This document shows positions 40,708 through 50,037 of a DNA stretch of 64,000 bases, one piece after another. This DNA is from Corynebacterium sp. TAE3-ERU16 (GTDB lineage: Bacteria; Actinomycetota; Actinomycetes; Mycobacteriales; Mycobacteriaceae). The stretch's first letter is position 1; the number at the start of each line of letters is the position of its first letter. The DNA lies in contig NZ_JAHUTN010000005.1 in the NCBI RefSeq assembly GCF_019209935.1, forward strand, positions 124,001 to 188,000, read 5' to 3'. The notes beneath the pieces are model-generated. The model did not search any database, was not told the DNA's origin, and worked only from the letters and a program-made list of their open reading frames with translations. Both the position numbers and the translations under genes were made by a program.

Positions 40708-42264
40708 TCAGGGCCGGCGCCAGGTACGGCCTTCTCGGGCCAGCATCCTGTCCGCGGACACAGGCCCCCAGGTACCCGCCTCGTAGTCCTCGGGTCGGCC
40801 ACGCTGGGCCCAGTACTGGATGATCGGATCGAGGATCTGCCACGACAGCTCGACCTCCTCGTTGGTGGGGAAGAGACTCGACTCGTCGAGCAGGGCGTCG
40901 AGGATGAGGCGTTCGTAGGCCTCGGGTGATTCCTCGGTGAACGCCTCCGAGTAGGAGAAGTCCATGTTCACGTCCCGGACCTCCATGGTGGAGCCCGGGA
41001 CCTTGGAACCGAAACGCATGAGGACGCCCTCATCCGGCTGGACCCGGATCACGACGGCGTTCTGCCCCAGGGCCGAGGTCATGACGTCACCGAACGGCAG
41101 GTGGGGGGCCGGCTTGAAGATCAGGGCGATCTCCGTGACCCTCCGGCCGAGCCGCTTTCCCGTCCGGAGATAGAAGGGCACCCCGGCCCAGCGGCGGGAG
41201 TTGATCTCCAGGGTGCACGCGGCGTACGTCTCGGTGTTGGAGTCGTCGGCGAAGCCCTCCTCCTCGCGGAGACCGGGGACCTGGGTGGATCCCTGCCACC
41301 CCGCCGTGTACTGCCCTCTGGCCGTGGTCTTGGCGAGGGGGTGGACCGGTGCCGTGGCCCGCAGGACCTTGATCTTCTCCGCCTGGAGTTCCGCCGGGGT
41401 GAAGCTCACCGGTTCCTCCATGGCCGTCAGTGCGAGGAGCTGCAGGAGGTGGTTCTGGATGACGTCGCGGGCGGCGCCGATTCCGTCGTAGTAGCCGGCG
41501 CGGCCGCCCAGACCGATGTCCTCCGCCATCGTGATCTGCACGTGGTCGATGTAGTGGCTGTTCCAGAGGGGATCGAACAACTGGTTCGCGAACCGGAGCG
41601 CCATGATGTTCTGGACGGTCTCCTTGCCCAGGTAGTGGTCGATCCGGAACACGGAATCCTCCGGGAACACGGCATTGACGACCCTGTTGAGTTCCCGGGC
41701 GGACTCCTGATCGTGGCCGAAGGGCTTCTCGATGATGACCCGCCGCCAGGAGTTGTCCGGGGCCTCGGCCATCCCGGAACGCTTGAGCTGGTGGCAGACA
41801 TCGGAGAAGTAGTCCGGCGGCACGGAGAGATAGAATCCCCAGTTTCCCGCCGTTCCCCGGGTACGGTCGAGCTCCGCCAGCTTCGCACCGAGACGGTCGA
41901 AGGCCTCATCGTCACGGAAGGTCCCGCTGACGAATTCCATTCCCTCGGCGAGTCGCTCCCACACACTGGTCCGGACCTCGGTCCGGGCGCCAGCGACCAC
42001 GGCGTCGTGGACGTAGTTCTCGAAGTCCTTCTTAGACCATTCCCGCCGTCCGTAACCGACGAGAGCGAACCCAGCGGGTAGCAGGCCTCGGTTCGCCAGA
42101 TCGTATATGGCGGGCAGGAGCTTCTTCCGGGCGAGGTCGCCCGTCACCCCGAAGATCACCATCCCGCACGGACCGGCGATACGCGGGAGTCGTTTGTCCT
42201 GGCTGTCGCGGAGCGGATTGAACCAGGGTGCGTTGTCGGGGAGGCCGGTCAGGGTATTGCTCAC
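40708..42264 (-). CDS. zwf: Glucose-6-phosphate 1-dehydrogenase
   Basis: Zwf oxidises glucose-6-phosphate to 6-phosphogluconolactone and makes NADPH. The 518-residue protein has the dinucleotide motif VIFGVTGDLARKKLLPAIY, the active-site RIDHYLGKETVQNIMALRFA, and the substrate-binding EKPFGHD. The length is normal for actinobacteria. The 92-base gap to tal contains a 13-bp hairpin, so zwf mRNA may be made partly by read-through. Confidence 0.97.
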   Translation of the reverse strand: MSNTLTGLPDNAPWFNPLRDSQDKRLPRIAGPCGMVIFGVTGDLARKKLLPAIYDLANRGLLPAGFALVGYGRREWSKKDFENYVHDAVVAGARTEVRTSVWERLAEGMEFVSGTFRDDEAFDRLGAKLAELDRTRGTAGNWGFYLSVPPDYFSDVCHQLKRSGMAEAPDNSWRRVIIEKPFGHDQESARELNRVVNAVFPEDSVFRIDHYLGKETVQNIMALRFANQLFDPLWNSHYIDHVQITMAEDIGLGGRAGYYDGIGAARDVIQNHLLQLLALTAMEEPVSFTPAELQAEKIKVLRATAPVHPLAKTTARGQYTAGWQGSTQVPGLREEEGFADDSNTETYAACTLEINSRRWAGVPFYLRTGKRLGRRVTEIALIFKPAPHLPFGDVMTSALGQNAVVIRVQPDEGVLMRFGSKVPGSTMEVRDVNMDFSYSEAFTEESPEAYERLILDALLDESSLFPTNEEVELSWQILDPIIQYWAQRGRPEDYEAGTWGPVSADRMLAREGRTWRRP

Positions 42265-42295
42265 GGTCGTGTCTGCCTGCTTTGTCGGTGGTGGG

Positions 42296-42331
42296 ACCCA
42301 CCCGCCGGATCGTGGTCACCGGCGGGTGGGT
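42296..42331 (-). terminator. Intercistronic hairpin between tal and zwf
   Basis: ACCCACCCGCCGG and CCGGCGGGTGGGT form a perfect 13-bp stem with a 10-base loop. There is no T-run. It lies between two genes of one operon, so it probably acts on mRNA stability or as an attenuator. Confidence 0.6.
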
Positions 42332-42356
42332 GGTGTCGGGAAGGGGAATGGTCCGG

Positions 42357-43436
42357 TCAGAGGCGCTGGCGCATCGAGTCGAGGAGCTCGTTCCAGCTCT
42401 TCTCGAACTTCTCGACACCCTCGCGTTCGAGAACGGTGAAGACATCGTTGAGGTCGATCCCGACGGCCTCGAGGGCGGAGAGCACCTCGCGGGACTCGGC
42501 GGCCCGGCCGGTGAGGGTGTCACCGTGGAGACCACCCTGCCTGAGGGTGGCGTCGATCGTCGGCTCGGGCATGGTGTTCACCGTCTGTGGGCCGGCCAGC
42601 TCGGTCACGTAGAGGGTGTCCGGGTAATCCGGGTTCTTCACGCCGGTCGACGCCCACAGCGGGCGCTGGACGGTCGCTCCCTCGGGCAGCGCGGCGTCGG
42701 CGAAGGAGCTGCGGAACAGTTCGTAGGCGAGCCGGGCGTTCGCGACGCCGGCCTTGCCGCGGAGCGCGAGGGCGGCATCGGTCCCGATCTTCTCCAGGCG
42801 GCGATCGACCTCGACGTCGAGGCGGGACACGAAGAAGGACGCGACCGACTGGATCCCGGCGACATCGTGGCCGTTCTCCGCGGCCTCCCGGACACCCGCG
42901 ATGTAGGCCTCGATGACCTCGCGGTACCGGTCGCACGAGAAGATGAGGGTGACGTTCACGCTGATCCCCTCGGCGAGGGCCCGGGTGATCGCCGGAAGCG
43001 AACCGGGGGTCGCCGGAATCTTGATGAGGAGGTTCGGGCGGTCGACCCTGCGCCACAGCTCCCGGGCCTGTGCGATGGTCGCCTCAGCGTCATCCGAGAT
43101 GCGGGGGTCAACCTCGATGGACACCCGACCGTCGACACCTCCGGTGCGTTCGAAAGTCTCGCGGAAGACGTCACAGGCGCGGCGGACATCGTCGACGGCC
43201 ATGGCGTAGACCGCCGTATCGGCGTCCGCACCCTCAGATTTCAGGACGGCGATCTGGTCGTCGTAGGCGGTGCCCGAGGTCATCGCGGTGGCGAAGATCG
43301 CGGGGTTCGTGGTCACACCGACGATGGATTTCGTGGTCAGGAGTTCTTCCAGGTTGCCGCTGTCGAGGCGGTCACGGGAGAGATCGTCGAGCCAGGTGGC
43401 GGTGCCGATTCCGGCGAGTTCATCGATGTGGGTCAT
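42357..43436 (-). CDS. tal: Transaldolase
   Basis: Tal moves a dihydroxyacetone unit between sugar phosphates in the non-oxidative pentose phosphate pathway. The 359-residue protein has [17 protein letters not shown], the Schiff-base Lys139 in [12 protein letters not shown], and [16 protein letters not shown]. The ATG at 43436 follows AGGAG. The frame is open 18 codons further upstream but has no ribosome site there. It belongs to the longer actinobacterial transaldolases. Confidence 0.96.
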   Translation of the reverse strand: MTHIDELAGIGTATWLDDLSRDRLDSGNLEELLTTKSIVGVTTNPAIFATAMTSGTAYDDQIAVLKSEGADADTAVYAMAVDDVRRACDVFRETFERTGGVDGRVSIEVDPRISDDAEATIAQARELWRRVDRPNLLIKIPATPGSLPAITRALAEGISVNVTLIFSCDRYREVIEAYIAGVREAAENGHDVAGIQSVASFFVSRLDVEVDRRLEKIGTDAALALRGKAGVANARLAYELFRSSFADAALPEGATVQRPLWASTGVKNPDYPDTLYVTELAGPQTVNTMPEPTIDATLRQGGLHGDTLTGRAAESREVLSALEAVGIDLNDVFTVLEREGVEKFEKSWNELLDSMRQRL

Positions 43437-43544
43437 GTGGGCTCCTAGTGCAGGCTTGGGGAAACGGTCGTTCCCTCGTATCCGGAACACGAGGGTAGTC
43501 GGCTTTCCGTGGTGGTGCAGCGTCGTGGTCCACCCGACACAATG

Positions 43545-43569
43545 ATCCGGGCCATCCCACAGCCCGGAT
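43545..43569 (-). terminator. Intercistronic hairpin between tkt and tal
   Basis: ATCCGGGC and GCCCGGAT form an 8-bp stem with a 9-base loop in the 175-base gap between tkt and tal. No T-run follows. Confidence 0.5.
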
Positions 43570-43611
43570 GCGGGGCGGGGTGGCCCGGAGAGTGGGACGA
43601 CGAATCAGGCG

Positions 43612-45711
43612 TCAGCGGGCGGCGGCGAGGGATTCGCGGGCCGCGACGACGACCGCGTCGGCCGTGATGCCGAACTCCTCGAACAGCTTCTCGTACGGCG
43701 CGGAGGCACCGAAGTGCTCCAGGGAGACCGCGCGCCCTGCGGTACCGAGCCAGCGGTACCAGGGCATCGCGATGCCGGCCTCGACGGAGACGCGGGCGCT
43801 GACGGAGGCAGGCAGGACGGACTCGATGTAGTCGGCGTCCTGTTCCTCGAACCAGTCCATGCAGGGGACCGAGACGACGCGGGCGGCGATGCCGTCGTCC
43901 TCGAGGGTCGCGGCCGCCGCGACGGCGAGCTGCACCTCGGAGCCGGAACCCATGAGGATCACGTCCGGGGTGGGCTTGGAGCCCTCGACCAGGATGTAGG
44001 CGCCGCGTGCGACCCCCTCATCGGCCTTCTCCGCGGTGCCCTCGAGCACCGGGACGTTCTGGCGGGTGAGCGCGAGGCCCTTCGGGCCCTCCCGGTACAG
44101 CAGGGAGTACTTCCAGGCCGCCGCGGTCTCGTTCGCGTCGGCGGGGCGGAGCATCGAGAAGTTGGGGATGGCGCGGAGGCTGGCGAGCTGCTCGACCGGC
44201 TGGTGCGTCGGGCCGTCCTCACCCAGACCGATGGAGTCGTGGGTCCAGACGTAGTAGGCGTCGGTTCCCATCAGCGCGGCGAGGCGCACCGCGGGACGCA
44301 TGTAATCGGAGAAGATCAGGAACGTGCCGCCGTAGGGGCGGGTGCCGCCGTGCAGGGCGATGCCGTTCATGATCGAGCCCATGGCGTGCTCGCGGATACC
44401 GAAGTGCAGGTTCCGGCCGTAGGGGTCCGTGGTCCACGTGTCGGTCGTGATGTGCTCGGGACCGAAGGACGGTGCACCCTTGATGACGGTGTTGTTGGAG
44501 CCCGCGAGGTCGGCGGAACCTCCCCAGAGCTCGGGCAGCGTCGCACCGAGGGCCTGGAGGACGGCCTCGGAGGCCTTGCGGGTGGCCACGCCCTTGGCGT
44601 CCGCGTCCCAGGTCGGCAGGCCGTCGGCCCAGCCCTCCGGGAGCTCGCGGGCCGCGAGCCGGTCGAACAGTTCCCGGCGCTCCGGATTGGCCTGCGCCCA
44701 GGCGTCGAACCTCTCCATCCACGCGGCGGTCTTCCGGGCGGCACGGTCCGCCAGGGAACGGGTGTGGGCGAGAACCTCGTCGTCGATGTGGAAGGACACC
44801 TCGGGGTCGAAGCCGAGCACCTTCTTCGTCGCGGCGACCTCGTCGTCACCGAGTGCCGCGCCGTGGACCGCGCCGGTGTTCATCATGTTCGGCGCCGGGT
44901 ACCCGATGATGGTGCGGACCCGGATGAAGGACGGCCGGGAGGTGTCGGCCCTGGCCTCCGCGATCGCGGCCTCGAGCGCGGCGATGTCCTCGCCGGACCC
45001 GACCTCGAGGGTCTGCCAACCGTAGGCCGCGTACCGGGCGACCGTGTCCTCGGTGAAGGCGATCTGGGTGTCATCCTCGATCGAGATGCGGTTGTCGTCC
45101 CAGAAGACGATGAGGTTGCCGAGCGCCTGGGTACCCGCGAGGGAGCTCGCCTCGCTGGTGACGCCCTCCTCGATGTCGCCGTCGGAGGCGATGCAGTAGA
45201 TGAAGTGGTCGAAGGGGGATTCTCCGGCGGGAGCTTCGGGATCGAAGAGGCCCCGTTCGCGGCGGGCCGCCATCGCCATGCCCACGGCGGAGGCGAGGCC
45301 CTGGCCGAGCGGACCCGTGGTGATCTCGACGCCGTCGGTGTGCCGGTACTCGGGGTGGCCCGGGGTCTTCGCCCCCCAGGTGCGCAGTGATTCGAGATCA
45401 TTCATCTCGAGGCCGAAGCCGCCGAGGAAGAGCTGGATGTACTGGGTCAGCGAGGAGTGCCCGCAGGACAGGACGAAACGGTCACGGCCGGGCCAGGTCG
45501 GCTGGGCGGGATCGACGTCCATCGTGCGCTGGAAGAGCGTGTAGGCGAGGGGAGCGAGACTCATCGCGGTCCCCGGATGTCCGGAGCCGCAGTTCTGCAC
45601 CGCATCGGCGGCCAGGACCCGGGCCGTGTCCACGGCGCGGGTGTCGAGGTCGGTCCAGTCCTCCGGGTAGTTGCGGCGGGTGGATTCCTTCAGTTCATCA
45701 GACAGGGTCAC
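43612..45711 (-). CDS. tkt: Transketolase
   Basis: Tkt transfers two-carbon units between sugar phosphates using thiamine diphosphate. The 699-residue protein has the TPP-binding segment [19 protein letters not shown] with [13 protein letters not shown], the N-terminal [20 protein letters not shown], and the transketolase motif [18 protein letters not shown]. It starts at GTG 45711. It is the first gene of the five-gene pentose phosphate operon and is divergent from ctaB. Confidence 0.98.
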   Translation of the reverse strand: MTLSDELKESTRRNYPEDWTDLDTRAVDTARVLAADAVQNCGSGHPGTAMSLAPLAYTLFQRTMDVDPAQPTWPGRDRFVLSCGHSSLTQYIQLFLGGFGLEMNDLESLRTWGAKTPGHPEYRHTDGVEITTGPLGQGLASAVGMAMAARRERGLFDPEAPAGESPFDHFIYCIASDGDIEEGVTSEASSLAGTQALGNLIVFWDDNRISIEDDTQIAFTEDTVARYAAYGWQTLEVGSGEDIAALEAAIAEARADTSRPSFIRVRTIIGYPAPNMMNTGAVHGAALGDDEVAATKKVLGFDPEVSFHIDDEVLAHTRSLADRAARKTAAWMERFDAWAQANPERRELFDRLAARELPEGWADGLPTWDADAKGVATRKASEAVLQALGATLPELWGGSADLAGSNNTVIKGAPSFGPEHITTDTWTTDPYGRNLHFGIREHAMGSIMNGIALHGGTRPYGGTFLIFSDYMRPAVRLAALMGTDAYYVWTHDSIGLGEDGPTHQPVEQLASLRAIPNFSMLRPADANETAAAWKYSLLYREGPKGLALTRQNVPVLEGTAEKADEGVARGAYILVEGSKPTPDVILMGSGSEVQLAVAAAATLEDDGIAARVVSVPCMDWFEEQDADYIESVLPASVSARVSVEAGIAMPWYRWLGTAGRAVSLEHFGASAPYEKLFEEFGITADAVVVAARESLAAAR

Positions 45712-46156
45712 GGTCCGGTTCCTCGTTTCGTTCGGGTGGCCAGATTCTGGCGAGTTCGTCAGCCGCGGGGCATTCGTCCCGGGGCGGTCAACGTAACCAG
45801 CTTAACGGCTGGCCCGGTGTCGTGCGTTCCCGGCCCGTCAGCGGGTTGACCGGCCGCTGTGCCACGGTGCGGGTGCGGCCGGATGACCCTGGTACGTCGG
45901 GACGCTCCCGGAAGGGGGAGGGGGATCCCGGCGACTGTGAACAGGGGTCGACGGCGGTTAAGATCGGCCAGGTGTGTACCCTCTGTATATTGCCGAGGGA
46001 ACACTGCCACGTCAGTGGTGGGTCCGTGTTTCACGCATTCCTGTTCCGGAATCACGGTGAAGGGATCCGGTTGACCGGTCGTCGCCCCCGATGGCATACC
46101 CCTGAAGCCCGAGACCCGCTGACGCTTCGACCCGACATCTGCTGGAGGAATGGTCC
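45712..46156 (+). other. 445-base divergent promoter region between tkt and ctaB
   Basis: No gene is supported here. On the minus strand TAAGCT (45804-45799), inside a CCAGC-TTAACG-GCTGG palindrome, is a possible -10 for tkt. On the plus strand TATATT (45986-45991) is the best -10 for ctaB. A second palindrome lies downstream of it. Confidence 0.45.
45986..46017 (+). promoter_or_regulatory. ctaB -10 element and downstream palindrome
   Basis: TATATT (45986-45991) would start transcription near 45998, giving a leader of about 159 bases. Just after the start lies CACTG-CCACGT-CAGTG (46002-46017), a 5+6+5 inverted repeat in a position suited to a repressor. The regulator is unknown. Confidence 0.45.
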
Positions 46157-47089
46157 TTGGAGACGATAAAGGCGTATCTTGCGCTGACGAAACCAAGAGT
46201 CATCGAGCTGCTCCTGGTCGCCACGATCCCCGCGATGCTCCAGGCGGACCGCGGCGAGAATCACGTCGGGTTGATCCTCCTGACCGTTATCGGTGGGTGG
46301 ATGGGTGCCGCTGCTGCGAACACCTTCAACATGGTCGCCGACAGTGACATCGACAAGGTGATGAAACGTACGGAGCGACGACCCCTCGCGAAGATGGTCG
46401 TGACCAACCGCAACGCCACCATCTTCGCGTGGACGCTGACCGTGGTCAGTTTCCTCTGGCTGTGGTTGCTGTGCCGGTCGATCCTCGCCGCGCTGTTCGT
46501 CATGGCCACCATCGCGTTCTACATCTTCGTGTACACCAAGTGGCTGAAGCGCCGGACCCCGCAGAATGTGGTCTGGGGTGGCGCGGCCGGCTGCATGCCG
46601 GTCGTCGTCGGATGGGCGGTGATCACCGACAATCTACCCGCCGGAGTACCGCCCGAGTGGTGGCAGGCGATCGTGCTGTTCCTCATCATCTTCTTCTGGA
46701 CACCGCCGCACACGTGGGCTCTCGCGATGCGGTACAAGGAGGACTACCGGGCCGCGGGCGTACCGATGATGCCGGTGGTCCGTACCGAGGCACAGGTGAC
46801 CCTCCAGATCGTGCTGTACACCTGGGCGACCGTCATCACGACCTTCCTGCTCATCCCGGCCGCCGGGTTCATCTACGCGGCCGTGGCGGTCGCGGCGGGT
46901 GCCTGGTTCATCACAATGGCCCACCTGCTCCACCGCGCCGTTCTACGTGGGGTGGAGGTGAAACCGCTGAAGCTCTTCATCCTCTCGAACAACTACCTCG
47001 CGGCGGTCTTCGTCGCACTGTCCCTCGATGCGTTCTTCGGACTCGAGACGGTCGGGCAGATGCTCGGGATCTCCACCACCTTCTTCTGA
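46157..47089 (+). CDS. ctaB: Protoheme IX farnesyltransferase (heme O synthase)
   Basis: CtaB adds a farnesyl group to heme B to make heme O, which CtaA converts to heme A for the aa3 oxidase. The 310-residue integral membrane protein has UbiA-type motifs [20 protein letters not shown] and [16 protein letters not shown] and about nine hydrophobic helices. It starts at TTG 46157, six bases after GGAGGAA, a rare start codon that fits well. It converges with qor, and a strong terminator lies between. Confidence 0.96.
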   Translation: METIKAYLALTKPRVIELLLVATIPAMLQADRGENHVGLILLTVIGGWMGAAAANTFNMVADSDIDKVMKRTERRPLAKMVVTNRNATIFAWTLTVVSFLWLWLLCRSILAALFVMATIAFYIFVYTKWLKRRTPQNVVWGGAAGCMPVVVGWAVITDNLPAGVPPEWWQAIVLFLIIFFWTPPHTWALAMRYKEDYRAAGVPMMPVVRTEAQVTLQIVLYTWATVITTFLLIPAAGFIYAAVAVAAGAWFITMAHLLHRAVLRGVEVKPLKLFILSNNYLAAVFVALSLDAFFGLETVGQMLGISTTFF

Positions 47090-47102
47090 GCGCACGACAC
47101 GG

Positions 47103-47129
47103 GTGCCCTGACCCGTCGGGTCAGGGCAC
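47103..47129 (+). terminator. Bidirectional terminator between ctaB and qor
   Basis: GTGCCCTGACCC and GGGTCAGGGCAC form a perfect 12-bp stem with a 3-base loop between two convergent genes. It sits 13 bases from the ctaB stop and 4 bases from the qor stop, so it can end both transcripts. Confidence 0.85.
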
Positions 47130-47133
47130 TTCG

Positions 47134-48096
47134 TCATGAGACCTCGAGGACGATTGATCCGGTGGTGGCCCTGGACTCCAGTTCACGGTGCGCCACGGCG
47201 GCATCCTCGAGCCGGTGGACCGATCCGACACGGACATTCAGCCGACCCTCGACGATCGCCTGCGTGACGGCCTGGGCCCGCATGACGAACTCGCCCTCCC
47301 GGGCGGTCCACGCACCGATGGAGGGTCGTGTGAGGAAGATCGATCCGTGGGTGTTCAGCAGCTGCGGATCGATGGGATCGACGGGCCCGGAGGCGGCACC
47401 GAACAGGCACACGGTGCCCCGTGGACGCACCGCCCGCAGGGACTGGTCGAAGGTGGCCCTGCCGACTCCGTCGTAGACCACGTCGACACCGTTCCCGCCG
47501 TTGGCGCGGCGCACCTGGTCGGCGAGGCGATCGGAGTAGCGGAACACCTCGGCGGCACCGGCGCGGCGGGCGAGCTCCTCCTTCTCATCGGTCGACACCA
47601 CCGAGTACACGGTCGCGCCCCGGGCGGTCGCCATCTGCGTGGCGAGCAGGCCGACCCCACCGGCACCCGCCGTCAGCAGACAGGTGTCGCCGTCGCGCAG
47701 GGAATAGACGCCGTCGGTGAGATAGTGCGCGGTGATCCCCTGGAGGAGCATGGATGCGGCGGTGTGGGGATCGATTCCGCGGGGTACGGCGACGAGGCGG
47801 TCCCGGGGAACGACGGCGTACTCCGCGTAGGAACCGAAGGCGTCGCACCAGGCGACGAGAGTTCCCTCGGCGATCTCGCCGTGGGGATCCTCGACGACCC
47901 GGCCGGTTCCCTCGAGTCCCGGTATGAACGGGAGCTCGGCGTTGTAGACGCCCTCGCGGTAGTACGTGTCGATGTAGTTGACCCCGGCGACGTCGACGGC
48001 CACCAGAACCTGGTCGTCGTTGGGCGTGGGGCGGGGGACATCGGCGGGTTCCAGTACCTCAGGCCCGCCGTGACTGGATATCCGGATTGCTCGCAT
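47134..48096 (-). CDS. Zeta-crystallin/quinone oxidoreductase family protein
   Basis: Proteins of this medium-chain dehydrogenase family reduce quinones with NADPH and lack the catalytic zinc. The 320-residue protein shows the GroES-like N-terminal half (VDVAGVNYIDTYYREGVY, PGLEGTGRVVED) and the Rossmann motif LLTAGAGGVGLLATQMA, then VDVVYDGVGRATFDQSLRA. The paired Cys of a structural zinc site is absent. It lies between ctaB and ctaA as in C. glutamicum (qor2). The physiological substrate is not known from sequence. Confidence 0.88.
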   Translation of the reverse strand: MRAIRISSHGGPEVLEPADVPRPTPNDDQVLVAVDVAGVNYIDTYYREGVYNAELPFIPGLEGTGRVVEDPHGEIAEGTLVAWCDAFGSYAEYAVVPRDRLVAVPRGIDPHTAASMLLQGITAHYLTDGVYSLRDGDTCLLTAGAGGVGLLATQMATARGATVYSVVSTDEKEELARRAGAAEVFRYSDRLADQVRRANGGNGVDVVYDGVGRATFDQSLRAVRPRGTVCLFGAASGPVDPIDPQLLNTHGSIFLTRPSIGAWTAREGEFVMRAQAVTQAIVEGRLNVRVGSVHRLEDAAVAHRELESRATTGSIVLEVS

Positions 48097-48136
48097 AGGT
48101 CAATCCTAACGTGAGTGACCGCCCCGCCGCCCGTGG

Positions 48137-49177
48137 TCAGGCTGCGCGGGCCGCGGCATCCCGTCCCGAGACGCGCTTCCGGCGCAGCCGGTCTCCGTTC
48201 CGGGAACCGGTGGTTCCCGTCTCTCCTCCCACTCTGTCGCGACCGTGGGCGAAGAGCACACCGGTGAACGCCACGACGGTGCCGGAGAGCGCGACGTGGA
48301 CCGGGACCGTCCACCGGGGGACACCGAAGTTGAACTGGATGATGCCGATCGCCGCCTGCAGGATTATGAACCCGATGAGGATCCACCCGATACGGCGTGC
48401 CCGGAGTGCCGCTCCGACGGTGACGAGGGCGATGACGAGGCCCACGGTCAACCCGAGGTACAGGTACATGAAGTGGGCGTGGATGTTGGCGATCCGGGCG
48501 AGATCGATGTCCAACCGGCCCTCCATACCGACCCCGGAGTCGCCGGAGTGCACGCCGGCGCCGGTGACCATCGTCCCCGTTCCGAGAACGACCGCCAGGG
48601 TCGCCGCGGACAGGACCGCGAGGAGACGGAGCGGCCGCGGATAGGTTTCGGTGGGGGTACCGTCATCGGGCTCGGCGATCCGGACCCACAGGATCGCGGC
48701 GAGCCAGACGAGGAGCATCGAGGGCAGGAAGTGCATGGCCACCGACCACCACCGGAGCTCCAGATGAACGGAGATTCCGCCGAGGATCGCCTGGATGATC
48801 ACGCCGAGGCCCTGGATGAAGGCCTGGACGATGACCTCGCGGCGGCGGGCGGCGCGGACGACCGCGATGAACACGAGCAGTGCCGCGGCGGCGACCACGA
48901 AGGTCAGAAGGCGGTTGCCCCACTCGATCGCCTGATGTATCCACGGGGCCGCACCGGCCACGGGAACGAGCGATCCGGGCTGGCAGTTCGGCCAGGTTAC
49001 GCACCCGAGGCCGGAACCGGTGACCCGGACGACGGAGCCCGTCACGGTGATCCCCGCCTGACAGACGAGGAGGACCATCGCCAACCGGCGTTGGATCCGG
49101 ACATCGGGACCGTCGATGAGGGAGCGGATCCACTGGAGGGGGTGGGTGAACAGGGAAGGGGCTGGGCTGGTTCTCAC
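48137..49177 (-). CDS. ctaA: Heme A synthase
   Basis: CtaA oxidises heme O to heme A in the membrane. From GTG 49177 the protein has 346 residues with about eight membrane helices. Conserved heme-ligand regions are WIHQAIEWGNRLLTF, HFLPSMLLVW, IHAHFMYLYLGL and VPVHVALSGTVV, and the Cys pair GCVTWPNCQPG sits in the first loop. A longer frame from 49225 exists, but GTG 49177 lies 7 bases behind a -10 element (leaderless). The C-terminus is basic. Confidence 0.94.
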   Translation of the reverse strand: MRTSPAPSLFTHPLQWIRSLIDGPDVRIQRRLAMVLLVCQAGITVTGSVVRVTGSGLGCVTWPNCQPGSLVPVAGAAPWIHQAIEWGNRLLTFVVAAAALLVFIAVVRAARRREVIVQAFIQGLGVIIQAILGGISVHLELRWWSVAMHFLPSMLLVWLAAILWVRIAEPDDGTPTETYPRPLRLLAVLSAATLAVVLGTGTMVTGAGVHSGDSGVGMEGRLDIDLARIANIHAHFMYLYLGLTVGLVIALVTVGAALRARRIGWILIGFIILQAAIGIIQFNFGVPRWTVPVHVALSGTVVAFTGVLFAHGRDRVGGETGTTGSRNGDRLRRKRVSGRDAAARAA

Positions 49178-49184
49178 GCCCCTG

Positions 49185-49190
49185 ATCCTA
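49185..49190 (-). promoter_or_regulatory. -10 element for a leaderless ctaA mRNA
   Basis: On the minus strand TAGGAT ends 7 bases before the GTG at 49177, and no ribosome site lies at a usable distance. Confidence 0.55.
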
Positions 49191-49228
49191 TCGTGCCCCC
49201 ACGACGGTCCAGGGATGAGACCCACGGG

Positions 49229-50035
49229 TCAGGCGGTGAACTTGAACACCTTGACCGTCACCGCTCCGGCGACGACAGCCCAGACTGCGAGCACGAGCAG
49301 CTCGACACCGGGGAACCCGCCGGACAGGGCCCCGGTCATGCCCCGGGTGAGGGCGACGGAGGGGATGATGACGGTCCAGTCGGCCCAGTCGCCGATGCTT
49401 CCCGCACGGATCTGGACGTAGGAGGCCATTCCGATGAGCAGGAACCAGACCAGATTGGCCAGGGCGAGGACGATCTCGGAGCTGAGTGTCCCGCCCATGA
49501 GCAGGCCGAGTGCGGTGAATGTCGCGACCCCGATGATCAGGGTGAGGACGGCCACCGGGAGCGCGGCGACCTCCGGCCGCCAACCGAGGACGAGGGCCGT
49601 CCCGCAGAGCAGGACCGTCTGTACCGCCGACACGGCTAGCACCCCCAGGACCTTGCCCGCGATGATGACCCACCGGGGGACACCCGAGGCTCCGATCCGT
49701 TTCAGTGCACCGTACCTCCGGTCGAACGCGACGGCGATGGCCTGCCCGGTGAATCCGGCGGACACCGCAGAGATCGCGAGGGTGAGCGGGAGAACGAGTG
49801 TGACCGGGTTCACGACGTCGAGCAGCGGCATGAGTGACAGGGCGATGAGTGAGCCGAGCGGGATCACGAGACTGAGCAGCTGCTGCTCACTGTGCCGGAG
49901 GAAGAGTCGGGCCTCGATCAGCGCCTGGGCGAGGAGCATGTGCACGGCGCCGGCCTGCTGTGGATCGGGGGAGAAGGTTCCGGGGCTGAAGCGGGACTCG
50001 CCACCCGGTCGGGCGTCGGGTTGCTCTGGTATCAC
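49229..50035 (-). CDS. ABC-2 type exporter permease
   Basis: This is the membrane part of an exporter whose ATPase is encoded directly upstream. The 268-residue protein has a soluble N-terminus and six hydrophobic helices (for example LLSLVIPLGSLIALSLMPLL, VLGVLAVSAVQTVLLCGTAL and LLVLAVWAVVAGAVTVKVF). The ABC-2 segment FDRRYGALKRIGASGVPRW lies after helix two. GTG 50035 is chosen because GAGGAG lies six bases upstream; TTG 50041 overlaps the ATPase stop but is too close to that site. The substrate is unknown; its position beside mptB hints at a glycolipid precursor, and beside ctaA at a heme-related role. Confidence 0.88.
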   Translation of the reverse strand: MIPEQPDARPGGESRFSPGTFSPDPQQAGAVHMLLAQALIEARLFLRHSEQQLLSLVIPLGSLIALSLMPLLDVVNPVTLVLPLTLAISAVSAGFTGQAIAVAFDRRYGALKRIGASGVPRWVIIAGKVLGVLAVSAVQTVLLCGTALVLGWRPEVAALPVAVLTLIIGVATFTALGLLMGGTLSSEIVLALANLVWFLLIGMASYVQIRAGSIGDWADWTVIIPSVALTRGMTGALSGGFPGVELLVLAVWAVVAGAVTVKVFKFTA

Positions 50036-50037
50036 TG

